This document shows positions 12,701 through 26,100 of a stretch of 64,000 nucleotides of DNA, one piece after another (within the stretch, counting starts at the first letter, position 1; every line of letters starts with the position of its first letter). The stretch lies in assembly GCA_027186245.1 (NCBI GenBank), contig CP114482.1:16139209-16203208 (forward strand), written 5' to 3'. The notes below the pieces were generated by a model. It was not told the origin of the DNA. It did no database searches and worked only from the letters and a program-made list of their open reading frames with translations. The position numbers were made by a program, and so were the translations under genes. Source of the stretch: Coriaria nepalensis (taxonomy: Eukaryota; Streptophyta; Magnoliopsida; Cucurbitales; Coriariaceae).

Positions 12701-13490
12701 GAACCAATTCTCTTTTTGCATTTAAAACGCGACTTTCATGCATAACTTGCAATTGATCTATTGATGGCAACTATGCTTTTTTTAGCCCTACAGTCATATT
12801 ATTGCGTCTCTTTTAGTCAGTAAATAATTCTAAATCACTTCGAACGAAATTCGTCCTTTAAACATGACTTTTGTGCATAACTTGCAGTTGATCTATTATA
12901 GGCAACAATGTATTTGTTTAGCCTTAAAGTCACGTCACTAAGTCTCTTCTAGTAATTAAATCATTCTAAATTAATTCGAATGAATTCTATTTTTGCCTTT
13001 CAAACATTATTTTCTTACATAACTTGTAATTAATCTATTGAAAACAACAGTGCATTATTTTAGCATTAAAAAGCATATCACTCAGTCTTTTTAATCATTA
13101 AATTGTATGGAGGCATTGTGAACCAGTTCTCTTTTTGCATTTAAAACGCGACTTTCATGCATAACTTGGAATTGATCTATTGATGGCAACTATGCATTTT
13201 TTAGCCATAAAGTCATAGTTTTGGGTCTCTTTTAGTCAGTAAATCATTCTAAATCACTTCGGATGAAATTCGGCATTTAAACATGACTTTCGTGCATAAC
13301 TTGCAATTGATCTATTGATGGCAACTATGCATTTTTTAGCCTTAAAGTCATATTTCTGCGTCTCTTTTAGTCAGTAAATCATTCTAAATTAATTCGAATG
13401 AATTCTATTTTCGCCCTTCGAACATTATTTTCTTACATAACTTGCAATTAATCTACTGAATACAACAATGCATTATTTTAGCATTAAAAA
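6800..13490 (+). repeat. Higher-order repeat, period 1,675 bp, about four copies
   Basis: The rare variant TGCATGACTTGC occurs at 6,876, 8,551, 10,226 and 11,901, exactly 1,675 bp apart. AAAGCATTCTAAATT, ACATACAATTGATC and TTTTGGGTCTC keep the same spacing. The period is four trimers (1,676 bp) minus one base, and the missing base is explained by the B/A chimeric unit in each copy. Copies two and three look almost identical. Copy four agrees at its start and from about 13,131 to 13,490 but is visibly more diverged between about 12,540 and 13,130, for example losing ATCAATCTAAATT and GTTTGATGGC. The edges fade into ordinary trimers, so they are good to perhaps 100 bp. Confidence 0.92.
8251..8391 (+). 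repeat. B/A/B chimeric unit, first copy
   Basis: The unit begins as B (TTTAAACATGACTTTCGTGC), has an A centre (GATGGCAACTATGC, CTTAAAGTCATATTTCTGCG, TTTTAGTCAG) and ends as B again (AAATTAATTCGAACGAATTC). It is 141 bp instead of 142 because the A form of the centre has one T fewer. The same chimera recurs at 9,926-10,066, 11,601-11,741 and 13,276-13,416 at 1,675-bp steps, and at 15,370-15,510 one 2,094-bp step later. It is a clean lineage marker for both higher-order repeats. Confidence 0.9.
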
Positions 13491-16400
13491 GCATATCACT
13501 CAGTGTTTTTATTTATTAAATTGTTTGAAGGCCCTTCGAACCAATTGTATTTTTGTTTTTTAAACACGACTTTCATGTATAACTTGCACTTGATCTATTG
13601 AAGGCAACCATTCATCTTTTAGCCTTAAAGTCATTTTATTGCGTCTCTTTAAGTCAGTAAATAACTCTAAATCACTTCGAATGAAATTCGTCCTTTAAAC
13701 ATGACTTTTGTGCATAACTTGCAGTTGATCTATTATAGGCAACAATGCATTTGTTTAGCCTTAAAGTCATGTCACTGAGTCTCTTCTAGTAATTAAATCA
13801 TTCTAAATTAATTCGAATGAATTCTATTTTTGCCCTTCAAACATTATTTTCTTACATAACTTGTAATTAATCTATTCAAGACAACAATGCATTATTTTAC
13901 CATTAAAAAGCATATCACTCAGTGTTTTCAATCATTAAATTGTTTGAAGGCAATTCAAACAAATTCTATTTTTGTTTTTTAAACACGACTTTCATGCATA
14001 ACTTGCACTTAATCTATTGAAGGAAACTATTCATTTTTTATCCTTAAAGTCATATTATTGCGTCTCTTTTAGTCAGTAAATAATTCTAAATCACTTCGAA
14101 CGAAATTCGGCCTTTAAACATGACCTTCGTGCATAACTTGCAATTGATCTATTATAGGCAACAATGGATTTGTTTAGCCTTAAAGTCATGTCACTGAGTC
14201 TCTTCTAGTCATTAAATCATTCTAAATTAATTCGAACGAATTCTAATTTCGCCCTTCGAACATTATTTTCTTACATAACTTGCAATTAATCTACTGAATA
14301 CAACAATGCATTATTTTAGTATTAAAAGGCATATCACTCGGTGTTTTCAATCATTACATTGTTTTAAGGCACTTCGAACCAATTCTCTTTTTGCATTTAA
14401 AACGTGACTTTCATGCATAACTTGCAATTGATCTATTGATGGCAACTATGCATTTTTTAGCCATAATGTCATAGTTTTGCGTCTCTTTTAGTCAGTAAAT
14501 CATTTTAAATCACTTCGTATGAAATTCGGCATTTAAACATGACTTTCGTTTATAACTTTCAATTGATCTATTATAGGCAACAATGGATTTGTTTAGCCTT
14601 AGAGTCATGTCACTGAGTCTCTTCTAGTCATTAAATCATTCTAAATTAATTCGAACGAATTCTATTTTCGCCCTTCGAACATTATTTTCTTACATAACTT
14701 GCAATTAATCTACTTAATACAACAATGCATTATTTTAGCATTAAAAAGCATATCACTCAGTGTTTTCATTTATTAAATTCTTTGAAGGCCCTTCGAACTA
14801 ATTCTCTTTTTGCATTTAAAACGCGACTTTCATGCATAACATACAATTGATCTATTGATGGCAACTATGCATTTTTTAGCCATAAAGTCATATTTTTGCG
14901 TCTCTTTTAGTCAGTAAATCATTCTAAATCACTTCGTATGAAATTCGGCATTTAAACATGACTTTCATGCATAACTTGCAGTTGATGTATTATAGGCAAC
15001 AATGTATTTGTTTAGCCTTAAAGTCACGTCACTAAGTCTCTTCTAGTAATTAAATCATTCTAAATTAATTCGAATAAATTCTATTTTTGCCTTTCAAACA
15101 TTATTTTCTTAAATAACTTGTAATTAATCTATTGAAAACAACAATGCATTATTTTAGCATTAAAAAGCATATCACTCAGTCTTTTTAATCATTAAATTGT
15201 ATGGAGGCACTGTAAACCAGTTCTCTTTTTGCATTTAAAACGCGACTTTCATGCATAACTTGGAATTGATCTATTGATGGCAACTATGCATTTTTTAGCC
15301 ATAAAGTCATAGTTTTGGGTCTCTTTTAGTCAGTAAATCATTCTAAATCACTTCGGATGAAATTCGGCATTTAAACATGACTTTCGTGCATAACTTGCAA
15401 TTGATCTATTGATGGCAACTATGCATTTTTTAGCCTTAAAGTCATATTTCTGCGTCTCTTTTAGTCAGTAAATCATTCTAAATTAATTCGAATGAATTCT
15501 ATTTTCGCCCTTCGAACATTATTTTCTTACATAACTTGCAATTAATCTACTGAATACAACAATGCATTATTTTAGCATTAAAAAGCATATCACTCAGTGT
15601 TTTTATTTATTAAATTGTTTGAAGGCCCTTCGAACCAATTGTATTTTTGTTTTTTAAACACGACTTTCATGTATAACTTGCACTTGATCTATTGAAGGCA
15701 ACCATTCATCTTTTAGCCTTAAAGTCATTTTATTGCGTCTCTTTAAGTCAGTAAATAACTCTAAATCACTTCGAATGAAATTCGTCCTTTAAACATGACT
15801 TTTGTGCATAACTTGCAGTTGATCTATTATAGGCAACAATGCATTTGTTTAGCCTTAAAGTCATGTCACTGAGTCTCTTCTAGTAATTAAATCATTCTAA
15901 ATTAATTCGAATGAATTCTATTTTTGCCCTTCAAACATTATTTTCTTACATAACTTGTAATTAATCTATTCAAGACAACAATGCATTATTTTACCATTAA
16001 AAAGCATATCACTCAGTGTTTTCAATCATTAAATTGTTTGAAGGCAATTCAAACAAATTCTATTTTTGTTTTTTAAACACGACTTTCATGCATAACTTGC
16101 ACTTAATCTATTGAAGGAAACTATTCATTTTTTATCCTTAAAGTCATATTATTGCGTCTCTTTTAGTCAGTAAATAATTCTAAATCACTTCGAACGAAAT
16201 TCGGCCTTTAAACATGACCTTCGTGCATAACTTGCAATTGATCTATTATAGGCAACAATGGATTTGTTTAGCCTTAAAGTCATGTCACTGAGTCTCTTCT
16301 AGTCATTAAATCATTCTAAATTAATTCGAACGAATTCTAATTTCGCCCTTCGAACATTATTTTCTTACATAACTTGCAATTAATCTACTGAATACAACAA

Positions 16401-17070
16401 TGCATTATTTTAGTATTAAAAGGCATATCACTCGGTGTTTTCAATCATTACATTGTTTTAAGGCACTTCGAACCAATTCTCTTTTTGCATTTAAAACGTG
16501 ACTTTCATGCATAACTTGCAATTGATCTATTGATGGCAACTATGCATTTTTTAGCCATAATGTCATAGTTTTGCGTCTCTTTTAGTCAGTAAATCCTTTT
16601 AAATCACTTCGTATGAAATTCGGCATTTAAACATGACTTTCGTTTATAACTTTCAATTGATCTATTATAGGCAACAATGGATTTGTTTAGCCTTAGAGTC
16701 ATGTCACTGAGTCTCTTCTAGTCATTAAATCATTCTAAATTAATTCGAACGAATTCTATTTTCGCCCTTCGAACATTATTTTCTTACATAACTTGCAATT
16801 AATCTACTTAATACAACAATGCATTATTTTAGCATTAAAAAGCATATCACTCAGTGTTTTCATTTATTAAATTCTTTGAAGGCCCTTCGAACTAATTCTC
16901 TTTTTGCATTTAAAACGCGACTTTCATGCATAACATACAATTGATCTATTGATGGCAACTATGCATTTTTTAGCCATAAAGTCATATTTTTGCGTCTCTT
17001 TTAGTCAGTAAATCATTCTAAATCACTTCGTATGAAATTCGGCATTTAAACATGACTTTCATGCATAACT
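12885..17070 (+). repeat. Higher-order repeat, period 2,094 bp, two copies
   Basis: AATGTATTTGTTTAGCC with GTCACGTCAC lies at 12,907 and 15,001; CCAATTGTATTTTTG lies at 13,541 and 15,635; both offsets are 2,094 bp, five trimers minus one base. Other shared rare variants are AAATTGTATGGAGGCA, TTCATGTATAACTTGC, GAAGGAAACTATTC and TTCGTTTATAACTTTC. I saw only scattered substitutions between the copies, such as AAATCATTTT against AAATCCTTTT. Each copy includes the B/A chimera inherited from the 1,675-bp repeat, which it overlaps at 12,885-13,490. The match stops near 17,070, so there are two copies almost exactly. Confidence 0.88.
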
Positions 17071-19479
17071 TGCAATTGATCTATTATAGGCAACAATGGA
17101 TTTGTTTAGCCTTAATGTCATGTCACTGAGTCTCTTCTAGTCATTAAATCATTCTAAATTAATTCGAACGAATTCTATTTTCGCCCTTCGAACATTATTT
17201 TCTTACATAACTTGCAATTAATCTACTGAATACAGCAATGCATTATTTTAGCATTAAAAAGCATATCACTCAGTGTTTTCAATCATTATATTGTTTAAAG
17301 GCACTTCGAACGAATTCTCTTTTTGCATTTAAAACCCGACTTTCGTGCATAACTTGCAATTGATCTATTGATGGCAACTATGCATTTTTTAGCCTTAAAG
17401 TCATATTTCTGCGTCTCTTTTAGTCAGTAAATCATTTTAAATCACTTCGTATGAAATTCGGCATTTAAACATGACTTTCATGCATAACTTGCAATTGATC
17501 TATTATAGGCAACAATGCATTTGTTTAGCCTCAAATTCATGTCACTGAGTTTCTTCTAGTCATTAAATCATTCCAAATTAATTCGAACGAATTCTATTTT
17601 CGCCCTTCGAACATTATTTTCTTACATAACTTGCAATTAATCTACTGAATACAACAATGCATTATTTTAGCATTTAAAAGCATATCACTCAGTCTTTTCA
17701 ATCATTAAATTGTTTGAAGGCACTTCGAACCAATTCTATTTTTGTTTTTTAAACACGACTTTCATGCATAACTTGCACTTAATCTATTGAAGGCAACTAT
17801 TCATTTTTTATCCTTAAAGTCATGTTATTGCGTCTCTTTTAGTCAGTAAATAATTCTAAATCACTTTGAACGAAATTCGGCCTTTAAACATGACTTTCGT
17901 GCATAACTTGCAATTGATCTATTATAGGCAACAATGGATTTGTTTAGCCTTAAAGTTATGTCACTGAGTCTCTTGTAGTCATTAAATTATTCTAAATTAA
18001 TTCGAACGAATTCTATTTTCGCCTTTCGAACATTATTTTCTTACATAACTTGCAATTAATCTACTGAATACAACAATGCATTATTTTAGCATTTGAAAGC
18101 ATATCACTCAGCCTTTCCAATCATTAAATTGTTTGAAGGCACTTCGAACCAATTCTATTTTTGTTTTTTAAACACGACTTTCATGCATAACTTGCACTTG
18201 ATCTATTGAAGGCAACTATTCATCTTTTAGCCTTACAGTCATATTATTGCGTCTCTTTAAGTCAGTAAATAATTCTAAATCACTTCGAACGAAATTCATC
18301 CTTTAAACATGACTTTTGTACATAACTTGCAATTGATCTATTATAGGCAACAATGCATTTGTTTAGCCTTAAAGTCATGTCACTGAGTCTCTTCTAGCAA
18401 TTAAATCATTCTAAATTAATTCAAATGAATTCTATTTTTGCCCTTCAAACATTATTTTATTACATAACTTGTAATTAATCTATTGAAGACAACAATTTAT
18501 TATTTTACCATTAAAAAGCATATCACTCAGTGTTTTCATTCATTAAATTGTTTGGAGGCACTTCGAACCAATTCTCTTTTTGCATTTAAAACGCGACTTT
18601 CATGCATAACTTGGAATTGATCTATTGATGGCAACTATGCATTTTTTAGCCATAAAGTAATAGTTTTGCGTCTCTTTTAGTCAGTAAATCATTCTAAATC
18701 ACTTCGGATGAAATTCGGCATTTAAACATGACTTTCATGCATAACTTGCAATTGATCAATTATAGGCAACAATGCATTTGTCTAGCCTTAAAGTCATGTC
18801 ACTAAGTCTCTTCTAGTCATTAAATCATTCTAAATTAATTTGAACGAATTCTATTTTCGCCCTTCGAACATTATTTTCTTACATAACTTGCAATTAATCT
18901 ACTGAATACAACAATGCATTATTTTAGCATTAAAAAGCATATCACTCAGTCTTTTCAATCATTAAATTGTTTGAAGGCACTTCGAACCACTTCTATTTTT
19001 GTTTTTTAAAGACGACTTTCATGCATAACTTGCACTTGATCTATTGAAGGCAACTATTCATCTTTTAGCCTTAAAGTCATTTTACTGCGTCTCTTTAAGT
19101 CAGTAAATAATTCTAAATCACTTCGAACGAAATTCGTCCTTTAAACATGACTTTTGTGTATAACTTGCAGTTGATCTATTATAGGCAACAATGTATTTGT
19201 TTAGCCTTCAAGTCATGTCACTGAGTCTCTTCTAGTAATTAAATCATTCTAAATTAATTCGAATGAATTCTATTTTTGCCCTTCAAACATTATTTTCTCA
19301 CATAACTTGTAATTAATCTATTGAAAACAACAGTGCATTATTTTAGCATTAAAAAGCATATCACTCAGTCTTTTCAATCATTAAATTGTATGGAGGCACT
19401 GTGAACCAATTCTCTTTTTGTATTTAAAACGCGACTTTCATGCATACTTGGAATTGATCTATTGATGGCAACTACGCAT
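17071..19479 (+). repeat. Ordinary trimers without a local long period
   Basis: This stretch continues the A-B-C trimer with mixed variants from the neighbouring blocks (TATTTCTGCG, AAATTCATCCTTTAAAC, GAATTGATCAATTATAGG). I could not find two adjacent copies sharing a set of rare variants. One A unit near 19,440 has lost a base (GCATACTTGG for GCATAACTTGG). No gene or other element is visible. Confidence 0.6.
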
Positions 19480-22400
19480 TTTTTAGCCATAAAGTCATAG
19501 TTTTGCGTCTCTTTTAGTCAGTAAATCATTCTAAATCACTTCGGATGAAATTCGGCATTTAAACATGACTTTCGTGCATAACTTGCAATTGATCTATTAT
19601 AGGCAACAATGCATTTGTTTAGCCTTAAAGTCATGTCACTAAGTCTCTTCTAGTCATTAAATCATTCTAAATTAATTCGAACGAATTCTATTTTCGCCCT
19701 TCAAACATTATTTTCTTACATAACTTGCAATTAATCTACTGAATACAACAATGCATTATTTTAGCATTAAAAAGCATATCACTCAGTCTTTTCAATCATT
19801 AAATTGTTTGAAGGCACTTCGAACCAATTCTATTTTTGTTTTTTAAACACGACTTTCATGTATAACTTGCACTTGATCTATTGAAGGCAACTATTCATCT
19901 TTTAGCCTTAAAGTCATTTTATTGCGTCTCGTAAGTCAGTAAATAACTCTAAATCACTTCGAACGAAATTCATCCTTTAAACATGACTTTTGTGCATAAC
20001 TTGCAGTTGATCTATTATAGGCAACAATGCATTTGTTTAGCCTTAAAGTTATGTCACTGAGTCTCTTCTAGTAATTAAATCATTCTAAATTAATTCGAAT
20101 GAATTCTATTTTTGCCCTTCAAACATTATTTTCTTACATAACTTGTAATTAATCTATTCAAGACAACAATGCATTATTTTACCATTAAAAAGCATATCAC
20201 TCAGTGGTTTCAATCATTAAATTGTTTGAAGGCACTTCAAACCAATTCTATTTTTGTTCTTTAAACCCGACTTTCATGCATAACTTGCACTTAATCTATT
20301 GAAGGAAACTATTCATTTTTTATCCTTAAAGTCATATTATTGCGTCTCTTTTAGTCAGTAAATAATTCTAAATCACTTCGAACGAAATTCGGCCTTTAAA
20401 CATGACCTTCGTGCATAACTTGCAATTGATCTATTATAGGCAACAATGGATTTGTTTAGCCTTAAAGTCATGTCACTGAGTCTCTTCTAGTCATTAAACC
20501 ATTCTAAATTAATTCTAACAAATTCTATTTTCGCCCTTCGAACATTATTTTCTTACATAACTTGCAATTAATCTACTGAATACAACAATGCATTATTTTA
20601 GTATTAAAAAGCATATCACTCAGCGTTTTCAATCATTACATTGTTGGAAGGCACTTCGAACCAATTCTCTTTTTGCATTTAAAACGCGACTTTCATGCAT
20701 AACTTGCAACTGATCTATTGATGGCAACTATGCATTTTTTAGCCATAATGTCATAGTTTTGCGTCTCTTTTAGTCAGTAAATCATTTTAAATCACTTCGT
20801 ATGAAATTCGGCATTTAAACATGACTTTCGTTTATAACTTTCAATTGATCTATTATAGGCAACAATGGATTTGTTTAGCCTTAAAGTCGTGTCACTGAGT
20901 CTCTTCTAGTCATTAAATCATTCTAAATTAATTCGAACGAATTCTATTTTCGCCCTTCGAACATTATTTTCTTATATAACTTGCAATTAATCTACTGAAT
21001 ACAACAATGCATTATTTTAGCATTTAAAGGCATATCAGTCAGTCTTTTCAATACTTAAATTGTTTGAAGGCACTTCGAACCAATTCTATTTTTGTTTTTT
21101 AAACACGACTTTCATGCATAACTTGCACTTGATCTATTGAAGGCAACTATTCAATTTTTAGCCTTAAAGTCATATTATTGCGTCTCTTTAAGTCAGTAAA
21201 TAATTCTAAATGACTTCGAACGAAATTCGTCCTTTAAACATGACTTTTGTGCATAATTTGCAGTTGATCTATTATAGGCAACAATGCATTTGTTTAGCCA
21301 TAAAGTCATGTCACTGAGTCTCTTCTAGTCATTAAATCATTCTAAATTAATTCGAACGAATTCTATTTTCGCCCTTCGAACATTATTTTCTTACATAACT
21401 TGCAATTAATCTACTGAATACAACAATGCATTATTTTAGTATTAAAAAGCATATCACTCAGCGTTTTCAATCATTACATTGTTTGAAGGAACTTCGAACC
21501 AATTCTCTTTTTGCATTTAAAACGCGACTTTCATGCATAACTTGCAATTGATTTATTGATGGCAACTATGCATTTTTTAGCCATAAAGTCATAGTTTTGC
21601 GTCTCTTTTAGTCAGTAAATCATTCTAAATTACTTCGGATGAAATTCGGCATTTAAACATGACTTTCGTGCATAACTTGCAATTGATCTATTATAGGCAA
21701 CAATGCATTTGTTTAGCGTTAAAGTCATGTCACTAAGTCTCTTCTAGTCATTAAATCATTCTAAATTAATTCGAACGAATTCTATTTTCGCCCTTCGAAC
21801 ATTATTTTCTTACATAACTTGCAATTAATCTACTTAATACAACAATGCATTATTTTAGCATTAAAAAGCATATCACTCAGTCTTTTCAATCATTAAATTG
21901 TTTGAAGGCACTTCGAACCAATTCTATTTTTGTTTTTTAAACACGACTTTCATGTATAACTTGCACTTGATCTATTGAAGGCAACTATTCATCATTTAGC
22001 CTTAAAGTCATTTTATTGCGTCTCTTTAAGTCAGTAAATAACTCTAAATCACTTCGAACGAAATTCGTCCTTTAAACATGACTTTTGTGCATAACTTGCA
22101 GTTGATCTATTATAGGCAACAATGCATTTGTTTAGCCTTAAAGTCATGTCACTAAGTCTCTTCTAGTAATTAAATCATTCTAAATTAATTCGAATGAATT
22201 CTATTTTTGCCCTTCAAACATTATTTTCTTACATAACTTGTAATTAATCTATTCAAGACAACAATGCATTATTTTACCATTAAAAAGCATATCACTCAGT
22301 GTTTTCAATCATTAAATTGTTTGAAGGCACTTCAAACCCATTCTATTTTTGTTTTTTAAACACGACTTTCATGCATAACTTGCACTTAATCTATTGAAGG

Positions 22401-23165
22401 AAACTATTCATTTTTTATCCTTAAAGTCATATTATTGCGTCTCTTTTAGTCAGTAAATAATTCTAAATCACTTCGAACGAAATTCGGCCTTTAAACATGA
22501 CCTTCGTGCATAACTTGCAATTGATCTATTATAGGCAACAATGGATTTGTTTAGCCTTAAAGTCATGTCACTGAGTCTCTTCTAGTCATTAAATCATTCT
22601 AAATTAATTCGAACGAATTCTATTTTCGCCCTTCGAACATTATTTTCTTACATAACTTGCAATTAATCTAATGAATACAACAATGCATTATTTTAGTATT
22701 AAAAAGCATATCACTCAGTGTTTTCAATCATTACATTGTTTTAAGGCACTTCGAACCAATTCTCTTTTTGCATTTAAAACGCGACTTTCATGCATAACTT
22801 GCAATTGATCTATTGATGGCAACTATGCATTTTTTAGCCATAATGTGATAGTTTTGCGTCTCTTTTAGTCAGTAAATCATTTTAAGTCACTTCGTATGAA
22901 ATTCGGCATTTAAACATGACTTTCGTTTATAACTTTCAATTGATCTATTATAGGCAACAATGGATTTGTTTAGCCTTAAAGTCGTGTCACTGAGTCTCTT
23001 CTAGTCATTAAATCATTCTAAATTAATTCGAACGAATTCTATTTTCGCCCTTCGAACATTATTTTCTTATATAACTTGCAATTAATCTACTGAATACAAC
23101 AATGCATTATTTTAGCATTTAAAAGCATATCAGTCAGTCTTTTCGATCATTAAATTGTTTGAAGG
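19480..23165 (+). repeat. Higher-order repeat, period 2,094/2,095 bp, about 1.8 copies
   Basis: TTCATGTATAACTTGC recurs at an offset of 2,094 bp (near 19,855 and 21,949), and GAAGGAAACT at 20,301 and 22,396, an offset of 2,095 bp. The one-base change comes from CTCGTAAGTCAG in the first copy against CTCTTTAAGTCAG in the second. The order of markers (TGTATAACTTGC, AACTCTAAATC, GAAGGAAACT, TTTATAACTTTC) is the same as in the block at 12.9-17.1 kb, so both descend from one ancestral five-trimer unit that was amplified at separate places. The copies differ more than those of the first block. Confidence 0.8.
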
Positions 23166-26100
23166 CACTTCGAACCTATTCTATTTTTGTATTTAAAACA
23201 CGACTTTCATGCATAACTTGCACTTGATCTATTGAAGGCAACTATTCAATTTTTTGCCTTAAAGTCATATTATTGCGTCTCTTTAAGTCAGTAAATAATT
23301 CTAAATCACTTCGAACGAAATTCATCCTTTAAACATAACTTTTGTGCATAACTTGCAGTTGATCTGTTGAAGGCAACAATGCATTTGTTTAGCCTTAAAG
23401 TCATGTCATTGAGTCTCTTTTAGTCATTAAATCATTCTAAATTAATTCGAACGAATTCTATTTTCGCCATTCAAATATTATTTTTTTACATAACTTGTAA
23501 TTAATCTCTTGAAGACAACACTGCATTATTTTAGCATTAAAAAGCATATCACTCAAGTCTTTTCAATCATTAAATTGTTTGAAGGCACTTCGAACCAATT
23601 CTCTTTTCGCATTTAAAACGCGACTTTCGTGCATAACTTGCAATTGATCTATTGAGGGCAACTATGCATTTCTTAGCGTTCAAGCCATATTTCTGCGTCT
23701 CTTTTAGTCAGTAAATCATTCTAAATCACTTCTTATGAAATTCGGCATTTAAACATGACTTTCGTGCATAACTTGCCGTTGATCAATTGAAGGCAACAAT
23801 GCATTTGTTTAGCCTTAAAGTCATGTCATTGAGTCTCTTTTAGTCATTAAATCATTCTAAATTAATTCGAACGGATTCTATTTTCGCCATTCAAATATTA
23901 TTTTCTTACATAACTTGTAATTAATCTATTGAAGACAACACTGCATTATTTTAGCATTAAAAAGCATATCACTCAAGTCTTTTCAATCATTAAATTGTTT
24001 GAAGGCACTTCGAACCAATTCTCTTTTTGCATTTAAAACGCGACTTTCATGCATAACTTGCAATTGATCTATTGATGGCAACTATGCCTTTTTTAGTGTT
24101 CAAGTCATATTTTTGCGTCTCTTTTAGTCAGTAAATCGTTCTAAATCACTTCGAACGAAATCCGGCCTTTAAACATGACTTTCGTGCGTAACTTGCTGTT
24201 GATCTATTGAAGGCAACAATGCATTTTTTTAGCCTTAAAGTCATGTCATTGAGTCTCTTTCAGTCATTAAATCATTCTAAATTAATTCGACCGAATTCTA
24301 TTTTCGCCCTTCAAACATTATTTTCTTACATAACTTGTAATTAATCTATTGAAGACAACAATGCATTATTTTAGCATTAAAAAGCATATCACTCAGTCTT
24401 TTCAATCATTAAATTGTTTGAAGGCACTTCGAATCAATTCTCTTTTTGCATTTAAAACGCGACTTTCGGGCATAACTTGCAATTGATCAATTGAGGGCAA
24501 CTATGCATTTTTTAGCGTTCAAGCCATATTTTTGCGTCTCTTTTAGTCAGTAAATCATTCTAAATCACTTCTTATGAAATTCGGCATTTAAACATGACTT
24601 TCGTGCATAACTTGCAGTTGATCTATTGAAGGCAACAATGCATTTGTTTAGCCTTAAAGTCATGTTATTGAGTCTCTTTTAGTCATTAAATCATTCTAAA
24701 TTAATTCGAACGAATTCTATTTTCGCCATTCAAATATTATTTTTTTACATAACTTGTAATTAATCTCTTGAAGACAACACTGCATTATTTTAGCATTAAA
24801 AAGCATATCACTCAGTCTTTTCAATCATTAAATTGTTTGAAGGCACTTCGAACCAATTCTATTTTTGTTTTTTAAACACGACTTTCATGTATAACTTGCA
24901 CTTGATCTATTGAAGGCAACTATTCATCTTTTAGCCTTAAAGTCAATTTATTGCGTCTCTTTAAGTCAGTAAATAACTCTAAATCACTTCGAACGAAATT
25001 CGTCCTTTAAACATGACTTTTGTGCATAACTTGCAGTTGATCTATTATAGGCAACAATGCATTTGTTTAGCCTTAAAGTCATGTCATTGAGTCTCTTTTG
25101 GTCATTAAATCATTCTAAATTAATTCGAACGAATTCTATTTTCGCGCTTCAAACATTATTTTCTTACGTAACTTGTAATTAATCTATTAAAGACAACAAT
25201 GCATTATTTTAGCATTAAAAAGCATATCACTCAGTCTTTTCAATCGTTAAATTGTTTGAAGGAACTTCGAACCAATTCTCTTTTTGCATTTAAAACGCGA
25301 CTTTCGTGCATAACTTGCAATTGATCTATTGATGGCAACTATGCCTTTTTTAGTGTTCAAGTCATATTTTTGCGTCTCTTTAGTCAGTAAATCGTTCTAA
25401 ATCACTTCGAATGAAATTCGGCCTTTAAACATGACTTTCGTGCGTAACTTGCAGTTGATCTATTGAAGGCAACAATGCATTTGTTTAGCCGTAAACTCAT
25501 GTCATTGAGTCTCTTTTTGTCATTAAATCATTCTAAATTAATTCGACCGAATTCTATTTTCGCCCTTCAAACAATATTTTCTTACATAACTTCTAATTAA
25601 TCTACTGAAGACAACACTGCATTATATTAGCATTAAAAAGCATATCACTCAGTCTTTTCAATCATTAAATTGTTTGAAGGCACTTCGAACCAATTCTCTT
25701 TTTGCATTTAAAACGCGACTTTCGTGCATAACTTGCAATTGATCTACTGAGGGCAACTATGCATTTTTTAGCGTTAAAGCCACATTTTTGCGTCTCTTTT
25801 AGTCAGTAAATCATTCTAAATCACTTCTTATGAAATTCGGCATTTAAACATGACTTTCGTGCATAACTTGCCGTTGATCAATTGAAGGCAACAATGCATT
25901 TGTTTAGCCTTAAAGTCATGTCATTGAGTCTCTTTTAGTCAGTGAATCATTCTAAATCACTTCGTATGAAAGTTGGCATTTAAACATGACTTTCGTGCAT
26001 AACTTGCAGTTGATCTATTATACGGAACAATGCATTTCTTTAGCCTTAAATTCATGTCACTGAGTCTCTTCTAGTCATTAAATCATTCTAAATTAGTTCG

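Noticed and set aside
8251..13416. The near-identical 1,675-bp copies as an assembly artefact
   Set aside because: The copies carry private differences (for example CATAGGTTTGCG only in the first, ATCAATCTAAATT only in copies two and three, and the diverged stretch in the fourth), which a simple assembly loop would not produce. Read depth would settle it.
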